This document shows positions 47,979 through 57,538 of a stretch of DNA of 64,000 nucleotides, piece by piece. Position numbers and translations under genes: made by a program. The DNA is from Rugamonas brunnea (lineage in GTDB: Bacteria > Pseudomonadota > Gammaproteobacteria > Burkholderiales > Burkholderiaceae_D), in NCBI RefSeq assembly GCF_014042345.1, contig NZ_JACEZT010000018.1, forward strand, positions 1-64,000. Reading direction: 5' to 3'. The first letter of the stretch is position 1; the number at the start of each line of letters is the position of its first letter. The notes below the pieces were generated by a model. The model was not told where the DNA came from, ran no database searches, and saw only the letters and a list, made by a program, of their open reading frames with translations.

Positions 47979-49229
47979 ATGCAAACCATGCAAATGATCG
48001 GCGCCGCCCTGTTCGGCCTGGCACTGCTGCACACTTTCGCCGCCAAGTCCTTCGACGTGCTGGCCCACCGCCACCCGCGCCATGCGGGCCTGTTCCACCT
48101 GCTGGGCGAAGTGGAGGTGGTGTTCGGCTTCTGGGCCTTCGTGCTGGTGGTGACGATGGCGCTGCTGCAGGGCGGCCACGCCGCCATCGAGTATGCCGAA
48201 ACGCGCCAGTACACGGAGCCGCTGTTCGTGTTCGTGGTGATGGTGGTGGCCGCCTCGCGGCCCGTGCTCGACATCGTGCAGCGCACGCTGCGGCTGCTGG
48301 CCCGGCTGCTGCCGCTGCGCGCGGAACTGGCGCTGGTCTGGCTCGGCCTGGCGCTGGTGCCACTGATGGGTTCGCTGATCACGGAGCCGGCCGCCATGAC
48401 GCTGGCCGCGCTGATGCTGGCGCCGCAAGTGTTCCGCCAGGGGATGCCGGAATGGCTGAAGTACGGCGCGCTGGGCGTGTTGTTCGTCAACGTTTCGATC
48501 GGCGGCACGCTGACGGCCTATGCCGCGCCGCCGGTGCTGATGGTGGCCACCACCTGGCAGTGGGACAGCGCTTACATGGCCAGCCACTTCGGCTGGAAGG
48601 CCGCCATGGCCGTGCTGTGCAATGCCACCGTCATCACCTTCCTGCTGCGCAGCCACGTGCGCGCCGCCGCCGCGCAAACGAACGAAGCGGCCGGGCCGCC
48701 GGTGCCGCTGGCCGTGGCCGCCGTGCACCTGGCCATCCTGGCCGCCGTGGTGGTGCTGGGCCACCACCCCGTGCTGTTCCTCGGCATCTTCCTGCTGTTC
48801 CTCGGCTTCACCCAGGCGTATGAACGCTACCAGCAGCCGCTGATCATCAAGGAAGGCTTGCTGGTGGGCTTCTTCCTGGCGGGACTGGTGGTGCTGGGCG
48901 GGATGCAGCAATGGTGGTTGCAACCGATCGTCTCCGGCCTGCCGCCCGTCGCGCTGTTCTTCAGCGCGCTGGGCCTGACGGCGATTACCGATAACGCGGC
49001 ACTGACCTACCTCGGCTCGCTGATCGAAGGCATCTCCGCCCAGTCGCAGTACATGCTGGTGGCCGGCGCCGTGGCAGGCGGTGGCCTGACCGTGATCGCC
49101 AACGCGCCCAACCCGGCCGGTGTATCGCTGCTGCGGCGCGGCTTCCAGGATGAGTCGATCGGCGCCGTGGGCCTGCTGCTGGGCGCGCTCGCGCCAACGA
49201 CCATGGCGGCGCTGGCATTTTTGATCTGA
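47979..49229 (+). CDS. Putative Na+/H+ antiporter-like membrane protein
   Basis: A 416-residue polytopic inner-membrane protein with about eleven hydrophobic segments and motifs such as LITEPAAMTLAALML, TAYAAPPVLMV and TAITDNAALTYLG, which resemble the putative Na+/H+ antiporter family of pfam07399. Transport activity is inferred. The start is uncertain: 47979 or an in-frame ATG at 47946, neither with a good Shine-Dalgarno. It diverges from imuA. Confidence 0.6.
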   Translation: MQTMQMIGAALFGLALLHTFAAKSFDVLAHRHPRHAGLFHLLGEVEVVFGFWAFVLVVTMALLQGGHAAIEYAETRQYTEPLFVFVVMVVAASRPVLDIVQRTLRLLARLLPLRAELALVWLGLALVPLMGSLITEPAAMTLAALMLAPQVFRQGMPEWLKYGALGVLFVNVSIGGTLTAYAAPPVLMVATTWQWDSAYMASHFGWKAAMAVLCNATVITFLLRSHVRAAAAQTNEAAGPPVPLAVAAVHLAILAAVVVLGHHPVLFLGIFLLFLGFTQAYERYQQPLIIKEGLLVGFFLAGLVVLGGMQQWWLQPIVSGLPPVALFFSALGLTAITDNAALTYLGSLIEGISAQSQYMLVAGAVAGGGLTVIANAPNPAGVSLLRRGFQDESIGAVGLLLGALAPTTMAALAFLI

Positions 49230-49352
49230 GCAGTCAAGCCCGCTGGACCAGAACACGATTGACGCAAATTAAACGTTGTCCATTTTCCTGTCCTATTATG
49301 GGTAAATGCCGTTCACAAGGAACGGCGCGTACTGACACACAGGGAGATCAAC

Positions 49353-49766
49353 ATGAGCTATCTGGATCGTGACATTTTCGGTATCTACAAACACTCGGAC
49401 AAAAGCGGCCCCGGCCCGCGCCTGATGGGGGCGGACACACTGATCGGCGAAGACGTGTATAACCAGAACGACGAGGACCTGGGCGACATCAAGGAAATCA
49501 TGCTCGACATGCAGACCGGTGAAGTGGCATACGCCGTGCTGTCGTTTGGCGGCATCGCGGGCATCGGCGAAAAACTGTTCGCCGTACCATGGGAACGGCT
49601 GTCGCTCGACACCGTCAACAAGCGCTTCGTGCTGGACGTGGACAAGGAAGCGTTGAAGAACGCCCCCGGCTTCGACAAGGACGACTGGCCCGACATGACC
49701 ATGGATGACTGGGCCAACCAGGTGCACACGTTCTACGGCACGGGCCCCGGCACCAGCCACCACTGA
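49353..49766 (+). CDS. PRC-barrel domain protein (paralogue B)
   Basis: A 137-residue PRC-barrel protein preceded by AGGGAG. It is a clear paralogue of the protein at 22055-22474; both start with a DRD motif, then GPGP-x-LMGA, EIMLDM, AYAV, KLFAVPW and APGFD-x-D-x-W-P. This copy is more acidic. The role is unknown; such proteins are often found with stress-response genes. Confidence 0.78.
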   Translation: MSYLDRDIFGIYKHSDKSGPGPRLMGADTLIGEDVYNQNDEDLGDIKEIMLDMQTGEVAYAVLSFGGIAGIGEKLFAVPWERLSLDTVNKRFVLDVDKEALKNAPGFDKDDWPDMTMDDWANQVHTFYGTGPGTSHH

Positions 49767-49776
49767 CCATCCAACC

Positions 49777-49803
49777 CGCCACTGGTCCTGCGCACCAGTG
49801 GCG
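49777..49803. terminator. Hairpin between convergent PRC-barrel and hrpA genes
   Basis: A perfect 10-bp stem (49777-49786 with 49794-49803, 7-nt loop) placed between two gene ends. There is no T run; it probably acts with Rho or as an end-stabiliser. Confidence 0.55.
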
Positions 49804-49811
49804 CCGCCCGA

Positions 49812-52800
49812 TCAGCGCAGCATGGATTCCCACACCTTCTGCAAGCGCTTGACGGACACCGGCATCGGCGTGCGCAGTTCCTGCGCGAACAGCGACACGC
49901 GCAACTCCTCCAGCATCCAGCGGAACTCGACCATTTTCGGGTCCGTGTTCTTGCCCGCATGGCGGTCCTTGCTGGCGCGCAGATACGGCGTGGCGGCTTG
50001 CTGCCATTCCGCCATCAGCTTGGTATCGCGGGCCGGATCGCCGCGCAGTTTTTCGATGCGCACGTTGATGGCCTTCAGGTAGCGCGGGAAATGCGCGAGC
50101 TGGCTGTAGTCGTTCTCGGACAGGAAGCGTTTGTGGACCAGGCCCTGCAACTGGCTCTGCATGTCGGCCGCCGCTTGTTGCGGCAAGCCTTGCAGGCGCT
50201 TGGGCAGGCCGTGGAATTCCGTCAGCACTTGCGACAGCAGGCGGGCGATCTCGTTCACCAGCAGCACCAGCCGTGACTTGCCCTCGTCCTTGCGCTTGGC
50301 GAACGAGGCGGCATCGATGGGCAGCGGGTCCTGCAGGCAGGCGATGTCGAGCGCCTTGTTGATGATCTCGTCGCGCAACTCCTCCTGCGTGCCCATGGCC
50401 ATGTACTGCATGCCCATCTGCTGCAGGCCGGGGATGCTCTTTTCGATGAACTTGATCTGGTCCTTGAGCTGCAAGGCGAACAGGCGGCGCAAGCCCACGC
50501 GATGGGTGCGCGCGGCCACGGTTGGGTCGTCGAACACTTCCAGGTCGCAATGGGTGCGCTTGTCCACCAGCGCCGGGAAACCGATCAGCGTCAGCTTGCC
50601 CTGCGCGATTTCCAGCAGCTCCGGCAGTTCGCCAAAGGTCCAGCTGGTGAGGCCAGTCAACGTGATGCCATCGGTGGACGTGCCCTGTCCAGCCGCATCC
50701 GCCGCGCCAGCGGACGCGCCGCCCTTGCCCTTGGCCGCGTCCTGGGCGGACGCGCCGCCATGCGCCTGTTTGCCAGCGCCAGCCACACCAGCGCCCGCGC
50801 CCTGCCCTGCCGCCGGCGCGGCGCCACCCGTGCTCAGTGCGCGCATGCTCACGCCCTGCGCGCCCGACACTTCGGCCATCTTCTGGAAACTCTCGCGCGC
50901 CTGCGTGCCGAACTCGGCCTGCAGCGTGGCCAGGTTGCGGCCCATCTCCAGCTGGCGGCCATGCTCGTCGATCACCTTGAAATTCATGAAGTGGTGGGCG
51001 GGCAGCGTTTCCGGCTTGAAGTCCGTGGTCAGCACCGAAATCGTGATCTGGGCGCGGATGTCGGCGATGATGGCGTCGATCAGATCACCCCGCCCGAACG
51101 TGCCGGCCACCTGCACGCGTTCGCAGAACTTGGCCGCGTACTCGGGCAGCGGCACGCAATGGCGGCGCAGCTTTTGCGGCAGCGACTTCAGCAGCAGGTG
51201 CACTTTTTCCTTCAACATGCCCGGCACCAGCCACTCGCAACGCTCGCGCGGCAACTGGTTGAGCGCGTACAGCGGCACGGCCATGGTCACGCCGTCGCGC
51301 ACGCTGCCGGGCTCGAAGTGATAGGTCAGTTGCATTTCCAGGCCCGTCACCGCCATTGTTTTCGGGAACAGGTCGGTGGTCACGCCGGCCGCCTCATGGC
51401 GCATCAGCTCGTCGCGGTTCAGATACAGCAGCTTCGGTTCGGCCGCCGTCGCTTCCTTGTGCCACTTTTCGAAACCGGCACCGTTGACCACCTCGGCCGG
51501 GATCAGCTTGTCGTAGAACGCGGCGATCAGTTCATCGTCCACCAGCACGTCGAGCCGGCGCGACTTGTGCTCCAGGTTCTCGATCTCCTTGACCAGCTTG
51601 TGGTTGTGGGCGAAGAACGGCGCGCGCGTATCGTAGTCGCCGCCGACCAGCGCATCGCGGATGAAGATTTCGCGCGCTTCGGCCGGGTTGAACTGGCCGT
51701 AATTGATGCGGCGCTGGCTGTACACCACCAGCCCGTACAGCGTGGCACGTTCGGACGCCGTCACCTGCGCGGAACGCTTTTCCCAGCGCGGCTCGCCCCA
51801 CGATTTCTTCAGCAGGTGGCCGCCCACCTTCTCCAGCCACTCGGGCTGGATCTGCGCCACGCAGCGCGCGTACAGGCGCGTGGTGTCGACCAGCTCGGCG
51901 GCCATGATCCACTTGCCCGGCTTTTTCAGCAGCGAGGAACCGGGCCAGATGTGGAACTTGATGCCGCGCGCACCGAGGAAGCCGGCGCCCGGCTCGTCCT
52001 CGGACTTGAAGCCGATGTTGCCCAGCAAGCCGGTCAGCAAGGCCAGGTGCAGGTTCTCGTAGGTGGCCGGGGTGTCGTTCAGGCGCCAGCCCTGCTCCTT
52101 GACGATGGTCAGCAGTTGCGAGTGCACGTCGCGCCACTCGCGCAGGCGCAGCTGGGACAGGAAGTTGCTGCGGCAATTGTCCTGCAACTGGCGGTTGGTC
52201 TTCTTGTGCTCGATGGCCGACTCGAACCACTTCCAGATCTTGATGTAGCTGAGGAATTCAGATTTCTCGTCGGCGAATTTTTTGTGCGCCTCGTCGGCCG
52301 CCTGCTGGTATTCGAGCGGCCGGTCGCGCGGGTCCTGCACCGACAGGGCCGAGGCCACGATCAGCACTTCGTTCAGGCACACGTTGTCGAGCGCGGCCAG
52401 GATCATGCGGCCCACGCGGGGGTCCAGCGGCAGCTTGGCCAGCTTGCGGCCCAGCGGCGTCAGCTGGTTGTACTCATCCACCGCGCCCAGTTCCTGCAGC
52501 AACTGGTAGCCGTCAGCGATGGCGCGCGCCAGCGGCGGTTCGATAAACGGGAAAGTCTCCACGTCCGTCAGGTGCAGCGTCTTCATGCGCAGGATGACGG
52601 AGGCCAGCGACGAGCGCAGAATCTCCGGTTCCGTGAACTTGGGGCGCTGCAGGAAGTCCTGCTCCTCGTACAAACGGATGCAGACACCGTCGGCCACACG
52701 GCCGCAACGGCCGGCGCGCTGATTGGCGGCCGACTGCGCGATCGGTTCGATCTGCAACTGCTCGACCTTGTTGCGGTAGCTGTAGCGCTTCACGCGCGCC

Positions 52801-54104
52801 AGGCCCGCGTCCACCACGTAGCGGATGCCGGGCACGGTCAGCGACGTTTCCGCCACGTTGGTGGCCAGCACGATGCGGCGCGCGTTGGTCCGCTTGAACA
52901 CGCGCTCCTGCTCCTCGGCCGACAGGCGGGCGAACAGCGGCAGGATTTCCACGTGCGGTGGATGGTGCTTGCGCAGCGCCTCGGCCGCGTCGCGGATTTC
53001 GCGCTCGCCCGGCAGGAACACCAGTACGTCGCCGGAACCGATGCGGCACAGCTCGTCCACGCCATCGACCACGGCATCCATCAGGTCGCGCTTGTCTCTG
53101 GCATTGTCGCGTGCCGGTGCCCCCTTGGCCGCCGGCTTGGGCGCATCGCCCGTCACCAGGTCGCGGTCCACGGGGCGGTAGCGCACTTCCACCTGGTACA
53201 GGCGGCCCGACACTTCGATCACCGGCGCCGGCTTTTCCGGCGTGCCGAAGTGGCGCGCGAAACGCTCGGCGTCGATGGTGGCCGAGGTGATGATCACTTT
53301 CAGGTCCGGCCGGCGCGGCAGCAACTGCTTCAGGTAGCCCAGCAGGAAGTCGATGTTGAGGCTGCGTTCGTGGGCCTCGTCGATGATGATGGTGTCGTAG
53401 CCCTTGAGCAGCGGGTCGGTCTGGGTTTCGGCCAGCAGGATACCGTCCGTCATCAGCTTGACGGAGGCGCCCCGGTTCAGCGTGTCGGCGAAGCGCACCT
53501 TGAAGCCCACGTGTTCGCCCAGCGGCGAACCGAGCTCCTGGGCGATGCGCTTGGCGGTGGACGAGGCGGCGATCCGGCGCGGCTGGGTGTGGCCGATCAG
53601 GCCGGCCTGGCCTCGGCCCAGTTCCAGGCAAATCTTGGGCAATTGGGTGGTCTTGCCCGAGCCCGTCTCACCGGACACGATGATGACCTGGTTATTCTGC
53701 AACGCCTCGGCGATCTCGTGGCGCCGGCCCGAGACGGGCAAGTCTTCCGGATAGGTGATGGGCGGAAGTGGATTGCGGAACGCCGCCTCGGCCGCCTTGG
53801 CCGCCTGCTCCTCGGGCGTCAGGCGCGCACGGCGCCCGTCACGCCCCTGCCCGCCCTCGCGCGCGGACACCTGCGCGCGCGGCGGCGGCGCGCCATCCCA
53901 GCGCGACTGCCCTTGGGCACGCGGCATGCCCTCGCCCCGCGGCTGTCCTTGCGGACGTGGCGCACCCTCGCCTTGCGAACGCGCCTGCCCCTGCGGGCGC
54001 GACTGTCCCTGCGCTGACTGGTTGCGGGGCGCTTGGGCTGGACGGGAAGGCGCGGTTTGCTGGCTGTTGGGCGAGGTTTTGGGCTTGTTGCTGGCTTCTG
54101 ACAT
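49812..54104 (-). CDS. hrpA: ATP-dependent RNA helicase HrpA
   Basis: A 1430-residue DEAH-box helicase. The Walker A is GETGSGKTT (145-153), DEAH is at 242-245, and then come the helicase C, HA2, OB-fold and C-terminal DUF3418 regions. HrpA rescues stalled or collided ribosomes in E. coli. The first ~95 residues are a Gln/Gly/Arg-rich low-complexity extension with repeated QGQSR-like units. A Gly/Ala-rich stretch of about 60 residues interrupts the C-terminal part near residues 1090-1150. Both are absent from compact homologues. Confidence 0.92.
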   Translation of the reverse strand: MSEASNKPKTSPNSQQTAPSRPAQAPRNQSAQGQSRPQGQARSQGEGAPRPQGQPRGEGMPRAQGQSRWDGAPPPRAQVSAREGGQGRDGRRARLTPEEQAAKAAEAAFRNPLPPITYPEDLPVSGRRHEIAEALQNNQVIIVSGETGSGKTTQLPKICLELGRGQAGLIGHTQPRRIAASSTAKRIAQELGSPLGEHVGFKVRFADTLNRGASVKLMTDGILLAETQTDPLLKGYDTIIIDEAHERSLNIDFLLGYLKQLLPRRPDLKVIITSATIDAERFARHFGTPEKPAPVIEVSGRLYQVEVRYRPVDRDLVTGDAPKPAAKGAPARDNARDKRDLMDAVVDGVDELCRIGSGDVLVFLPGEREIRDAAEALRKHHPPHVEILPLFARLSAEEQERVFKRTNARRIVLATNVAETSLTVPGIRYVVDAGLARVKRYSYRNKVEQLQIEPIAQSAANQRAGRCGRVADGVCIRLYEEQDFLQRPKFTEPEILRSSLASVILRMKTLHLTDVETFPFIEPPLARAIADGYQLLQELGAVDEYNQLTPLGRKLAKLPLDPRVGRMILAALDNVCLNEVLIVASALSVQDPRDRPLEYQQAADEAHKKFADEKSEFLSYIKIWKWFESAIEHKKTNRQLQDNCRSNFLSQLRLREWRDVHSQLLTIVKEQGWRLNDTPATYENLHLALLTGLLGNIGFKSEDEPGAGFLGARGIKFHIWPGSSLLKKPGKWIMAAELVDTTRLYARCVAQIQPEWLEKVGGHLLKKSWGEPRWEKRSAQVTASERATLYGLVVYSQRRINYGQFNPAEAREIFIRDALVGGDYDTRAPFFAHNHKLVKEIENLEHKSRRLDVLVDDELIAAFYDKLIPAEVVNGAGFEKWHKEATAAEPKLLYLNRDELMRHEAAGVTTDLFPKTMAVTGLEMQLTYHFEPGSVRDGVTMAVPLYALNQLPRERCEWLVPGMLKEKVHLLLKSLPQKLRRHCVPLPEYAAKFCERVQVAGTFGRGDLIDAIIADIRAQITISVLTTDFKPETLPAHHFMNFKVIDEHGRQLEMGRNLATLQAEFGTQARESFQKMAEVSGAQGVSMRALSTGGAAPAAGQGAGAGVAGAGKQAHGGASAQDAAKGKGGASAGAADAAGQGTSTDGITLTGLTSWTFGELPELLEIAQGKLTLIGFPALVDKRTHCDLEVFDDPTVAARTHRVGLRRLFALQLKDQIKFIEKSIPGLQQMGMQYMAMGTQEELRDEIINKALDIACLQDPLPIDAASFAKRKDEGKSRLVLLVNEIARLLSQVLTEFHGLPKRLQGLPQQAAADMQSQLQGLVHKRFLSENDYSQLAHFPRYLKAINVRIEKLRGDPARDTKLMAEWQQAATPYLRASKDRHAGKNTDPKMVEFRWMLEELRVSLFAQELRTPMPVSVKRLQKVWESMLR

Positions 54105-54122
54105 TGTTTTTTACAAAGGTAT

Positions 54123-54153
54123 TTGGCGCGGAAGTCGCGCACCGAATTATAAT
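54123..54153 (+). promoter_or_regulatory. Candidate argA promoter giving a leaderless transcript
   Basis: TTGGCG (54123-54128), 19 nt, and a perfect TATAAT (54148-54153). A start site 6-8 nt later would fall at or next to the ATG at 54161. Confidence 0.5.
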
Positions 54154-54160
54154 GCGCCTA

Positions 54161-55471
54161 ATGGAAAACCCTACCCAATTCGTCCAATGGCTGCGCTCCG
54201 TCGCGCCCTACATCCACGCTTTCCGCGGTAAGACTTTCGTGGTCGCCTTCCCAGGTGAACTGGTGGCCGCCGGCGCCCTGCAGGTGCTGGCGCACGACTT
54301 GTCGTTATTGCACGCGCTGGATATCAACGTCACCGTCGTCTACGGCTCGCGCCCGCAGGTGGCCGAACAACTGGCTTTGCGCAATGTGGAAGGCCGCTTC
54401 CACAACGGCGTGCGCATCACCGACCCTGCCGCCATGGAATGCGCCAAGGAAGCCGCCGGCGAGTTGCGCCTGGACATCGAGGCCGCGTTCAGCCAGGGCT
54501 TGCCCAACACGCCGATGGCGCACGCGGCCATCCGCATCATTTCGGGCAACTTCATCACGGCCCGCCCGCTGGGCGTGATCGATGGCGTCGATCTGGAAAT
54601 GACGGGCATCACCCGCAAGGTCGATGCCGAGACCATCCATTCCATCCTCGGCTCGGACGGCCTGGTGCTGCTGTCGCCGCTGGGCTTCTCGCCCACCGGC
54701 GAAGCATTCAACCTGACCATGGAAGACGTCGCCTGCAGCGCCGCCATCGCCCTGCACGCCGACAAGCTGATCTTCATCACGGAAACGGACATGATGACCG
54801 ACGCCGGCGGCGCGGAAATCCGCGAACTGTCGTCGCACCAGGCCCAGGCCGTCTTGCAGGCCGGTTTCCTGCCCGACGCCACCGCCTTCTACCTCAAGCA
54901 CTGCGTCAAGGCGTGCGAGAACGGCGTCGAACGCTCGCACATCGTGCCGTTCGCCATGGACGGCTCGACCCTGCTGGAACTGTTCACCCACGACGGCGTG
55001 GGCACCATGATCAGCCACGAGAACCTGGAAAGCCTGCGCCAGGCCACCATCGAGGACGTGGGCGGCATCATCAAGCTGATCGAACCGCTGGAGGCGGACG
55101 GCACGCTGGTCAAGCGCGGCCGCGAGCTGATCGAACGCGAAATCGACTACTTCTCCGTCATCGAGCACGATGGCGTGATCTTCGGCTGCGCCGCGCTGTA
55201 CCCGTTCCCGGAACAAAAGATGGCCGAAATGGCATGCCTGACGGTCAACCCCGAAGTGCAGGCCCAGGGCGACGGCGAGCGCATCCTCAAGCACATGGAG
55301 AACCGCGCGCGCGCCATCGGCCTGACCAAGCTGTTCGTACTCACCACCCGCACCTCGCACTGGTTCCAGAAGCGCGGCTTCGTGCCAGCCACCGTGGACG
55401 CGCTGCCCAAGGACCGCCAGCGCATGTACAACTGGCAACGCAAATCCCAGGTCCTGATTAAGTCTTTATAA
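54161..55471 (+). CDS. argA: Amino-acid N-acetyltransferase (N-acetylglutamate synthase)
   Basis: A 436-residue enzyme of the first step of arginine synthesis. The N-terminal amino-acid-kinase-like regulatory domain ([12 protein letters not shown] to about residue 285) binds arginine in E. coli ArgA. The C-terminal GNAT domain (about 290-436) carries [19 protein letters not shown]. Length matches E. coli (443). An ATG three codons upstream is possible, but it overlaps the TATAAT box. No Shine-Dalgarno is present. Confidence 0.93.
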   Translation: MENPTQFVQWLRSVAPYIHAFRGKTFVVAFPGELVAAGALQVLAHDLSLLHALDINVTVVYGSRPQVAEQLALRNVEGRFHNGVRITDPAAMECAKEAAGELRLDIEAAFSQGLPNTPMAHAAIRIISGNFITARPLGVIDGVDLEMTGITRKVDAETIHSILGSDGLVLLSPLGFSPTGEAFNLTMEDVACSAAIALHADKLIFITETDMMTDAGGAEIRELSSHQAQAVLQAGFLPDATAFYLKHCVKACENGVERSHIVPFAMDGSTLLELFTHDGVGTMISHENLESLRQATIEDVGGIIKLIEPLEADGTLVKRGRELIEREIDYFSVIEHDGVIFGCAALYPFPEQKMAEMACLTVNPEVQAQGDGERILKHMENRARAIGLTKLFVLTTRTSHWFQKRGFVPATVDALPKDRQRMYNWQRKSQVLIKSL

Positions 55472-55506
55472 TTCGTATTTTCCTTACCGCTTTAGGAGTA
55501 ACTCAG

Positions 55507-55779
55507 ATGGCCCGCACCGTGCATTGCATCAAACTCAACAAAGAAGCCGAAGGGCTGGATTTCCCACCGTATCCTGGCGAGTTGGGCAAGAAGATTTACG
55601 AGTCCGTCTCCAAGGAAGCGTGGGCGGCCTGGCTCAAGCACCAGACCATGCTGGTCAATGAAAACCGCCTGAACCTGGCCGACCAGCGCGCGCGCAAATA
55701 CCTGGCCACGCAAATGGAAAAGCATTTCTTCGGCGACGGCGCCGACACGGCCCAGGGCTACGTGCCACCAACCGAGTAA
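55507..55779 (+). CDS. YggX-family Fe(II)-trafficking/oxidative damage protection protein
   Basis: A 90-residue protein beginning ARTVHCIKL with the conserved Cys, then [16 protein letters not shown] and [17 protein letters not shown], the full YggX signature. It protects iron-sulfur proteins from oxidative damage. AGGAG precedes the ATG. It follows argA by 35 bp and may be cotranscribed. Confidence 0.93.
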   Translation: MARTVHCIKLNKEAEGLDFPPYPGELGKKIYESVSKEAWAAWLKHQTMLVNENRLNLADQRARKYLATQMEKHFFGDGADTAQGYVPPTE

Positions 55780-55790
55780 GCAACACCCAC

Positions 55791-55814
55791 GCCGGACCCG
55801 GACGCGGGTCCGGC
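55791..55814. terminator. Hairpin between convergent yggX-like and lipoprotein genes
   Basis: A perfect 10-bp GC stem (55791-55800 with 55805-55814, loop GACG) between two convergent genes, without T runs. Confidence 0.6.
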
Positions 55815-55819
55815 CGGCA

Positions 55820-56206
55820 TCACATGGCCTTGCACTGGCGCAGTTCGCAGCGGGCCATGAAGACCTTGCCGTTATCGCAAGCCATGCGGTAGATTTCCAC
55901 CGGTCCCGGCGCGCTGACCAGCCCCGCCCCCAGGCCGCCCACGCAGTCGTGCTGGCGCGCCATCCGTTCCACCGTCACCGACGACACGCCGGCCTGGAAC
56001 GGCACTTTCTCGATTTCCACCCCATCGAAACGCACCAGCGGCGTGCCATCGGCCGCCACCGTGCGCGGCGCCGGCTGGCGCGCGGCCTCGACCCGGGCAG
56101 CTGCCTCGGCCTCGTCGCGCGCGCGCGACGGCAGCCAGGAACAGGCGCTCAACAACAAACTGCTCAGCAAACTGCAAGACAACGGCACAGCTAACGATAG
56201 CTTCAT
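55820..56206 (-). CDS. Lipoprotein of unknown function
   Basis: A 128-residue lipoprotein with signal MKLSLAVPL... and lipobox LSAC (Cys22). The mature part has a helical Ala/Glu/Arg-rich stretch, then a compact domain with four cysteines (HDCVGG, MACDNG, ARCELRQC) likely to form disulfides. The start at 56206 gives a normal signal peptide. It lies 81 bp after rpiA. No family was recognised. Confidence 0.65.
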   Translation of the reverse strand: MKLSLAVPLSCSLLSSLLLSACSWLPSRARDEAEAAARVEAARQPAPRTVAADGTPLVRFDGVEIEKVPFQAGVSSVTVERMARQHDCVGGLGAGLVSAPGPVEIYRMACDNGKVFMARCELRQCKAM

Positions 56207-56287
56207 GGACGGACTCGGCAAAACTGCAGGGTAGAAAGATGTCGGCAGCGCACCGCCGCGCACTGGGGCGCGGCGGCGGCGCATGCC

Positions 56288-56965
56288 TTAGAACGCCAGC
56301 TTGCGCACGCCTTCAGGCGTGCCGAGCAGGCAGACGTTGGCGCCGCGGGCGGCGAACAGGCCGTTGGTCAGCACACCCACGATCTGGTTGATCTGCAGTT
56401 CCAGCGCCAGCGGATCGGCGATCGACAGGCCCAGCACGTCGATGATCTCGCAGCAGTTGTCAGTGATGAAGGCCTGGTCGGTGCCGGCCTGCAGGCGCAG
56501 GCGCGGTTCGCCGCCGAGCGCGGCCAGGCGGCGCATGACGGCCGCGCGGGCCATCGGCAGCACTTCCACCGGCAGCGGGAACTTGCCCAGCACCTCGACC
56601 AGCTTGGAGCCGTCGGCGATGCACACGAACTGGCGCGCCACGGAGGCGACGATCTTCTCGCGCGTCAGGGCCGCGCCGCCGCCCTTGATCATGGCGCCGG
56701 CGGCCGTGATCTCGTCGGCGCCGTCCACGTAGACGGAAATCTCGGGCACGTGGTTCAGGTCGTACACGGCGATGCCGTGGCCGGCCAGGCGCGCCGCCGT
56801 CGCCTCGGACGAGGCCACAGCGCCCTTGATGCGGTGCTTGATCTTGGCCAGTTCGTCAATGAAGAAATTGGCCGTGGAACCGGTGCCCACACCGATGATT
56901 TCGCCGTCGACCACGTAGTCGATGGCGGCGCGGGCGACCGCCTGTTTCAGTTCGTCTTGAGTCAT
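56288..56965 (-). CDS. rpiA: Ribose-5-phosphate isomerase A
   Basis: A 225-residue enzyme interconverting ribose-5-phosphate and ribulose-5-phosphate in the pentose phosphate pathway. Motifs are [18 protein letters not shown] and [11 protein letters not shown], with the active-site acids and lysine. Length matches the family. It diverges from the response regulator operon at 57165. Confidence 0.95.
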   Translation of the reverse strand: MTQDELKQAVARAAIDYVVDGEIIGVGTGSTANFFIDELAKIKHRIKGAVASSEATAARLAGHGIAVYDLNHVPEISVYVDGADEITAAGAMIKGGGAALTREKIVASVARQFVCIADGSKLVEVLGKFPLPVEVLPMARAAVMRRLAALGGEPRLRLQAGTDQAFITDNCCEIIDVLGLSIADPLALELQINQIVGVLTNGLFAARGANVCLLGTPEGVRKLAF

Positions 56966-57164
56966 GATTGCTTCTAAGTGGGTAGGAAAATGGCGCTATT
57001 TTAACGGATCGCCCGCCGCCGCCCCCGTTTTGCCGCAAAAATTGCGCTCGAACAACCCGGCGCGCCGCCACTGTCGCACACTTGCACACGGCGCGTTCGT
57101 ACTTGGCCTGTGGCGGGCGTGATTGTGCGAGAATAAGTCAGCCCCGTCTCTATCAGGAACCGAC

Positions 57165-57533
57165 ATGGATCAACGCAAAACCATACTGATCGTGGATGAC
57201 AGCCGCGTCTCGCGCATGATGGCGCGCCAGTACATCGCCGCCCTGCACCCGCACTGGGCGATCGAGGAGGCGGCCAGCGGCGAGGAGGCGCTGGCGCGCG
57301 CGCACGCGCTGGCGCCGGACTTGATTTTGATGGATGTCAACATGCCCGGCATGGGCGGGGTGGCGGCCGCCGAACAGCTGCGCCAGCAGTTTCCCGACAC
57401 GGCCATCTCGCTGCTGACGGCCAATGTGCAAAGCGCGACCCGGGAACGGGCGGCCCAGATCGGCGTCGGCTTCATGGAAAAGCCCATCACCGAGGCCCGC
57501 ATCGCTCAACTGGTCGCCGTGCTGGAAGCGTGA
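57165..57533 (+). CDS. Single-domain CheY-like response regulator
   Basis: A 122-residue receiver domain: acidic pair DD (11-12), phospho-acceptor Asp57 (LMDVNMP), LLTAN and the lysine in MEKP. There is no output domain. AGGAAC precedes the ATG at 57165. It heads a three-gene unit with a CheC-type phosphatase and a diguanylate cyclase, so its phosphorylation is likely read and erased by those neighbours. Confidence 0.9.
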   Translation: MDQRKTILIVDDSRVSRMMARQYIAALHPHWAIEEAASGEEALARAHALAPDLILMDVNMPGMGGVAAAEQLRQQFPDTAISLLTANVQSATRERAAQIGVGFMEKPITEARIAQLVAVLEA

Positions 57534-57538
57534 GCGCC

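Noticed and set aside
50502-54017. An 1171-codon open frame antisense to hrpA
   Set aside because: Shadow frame; HrpA motifs are complete on the other strand.
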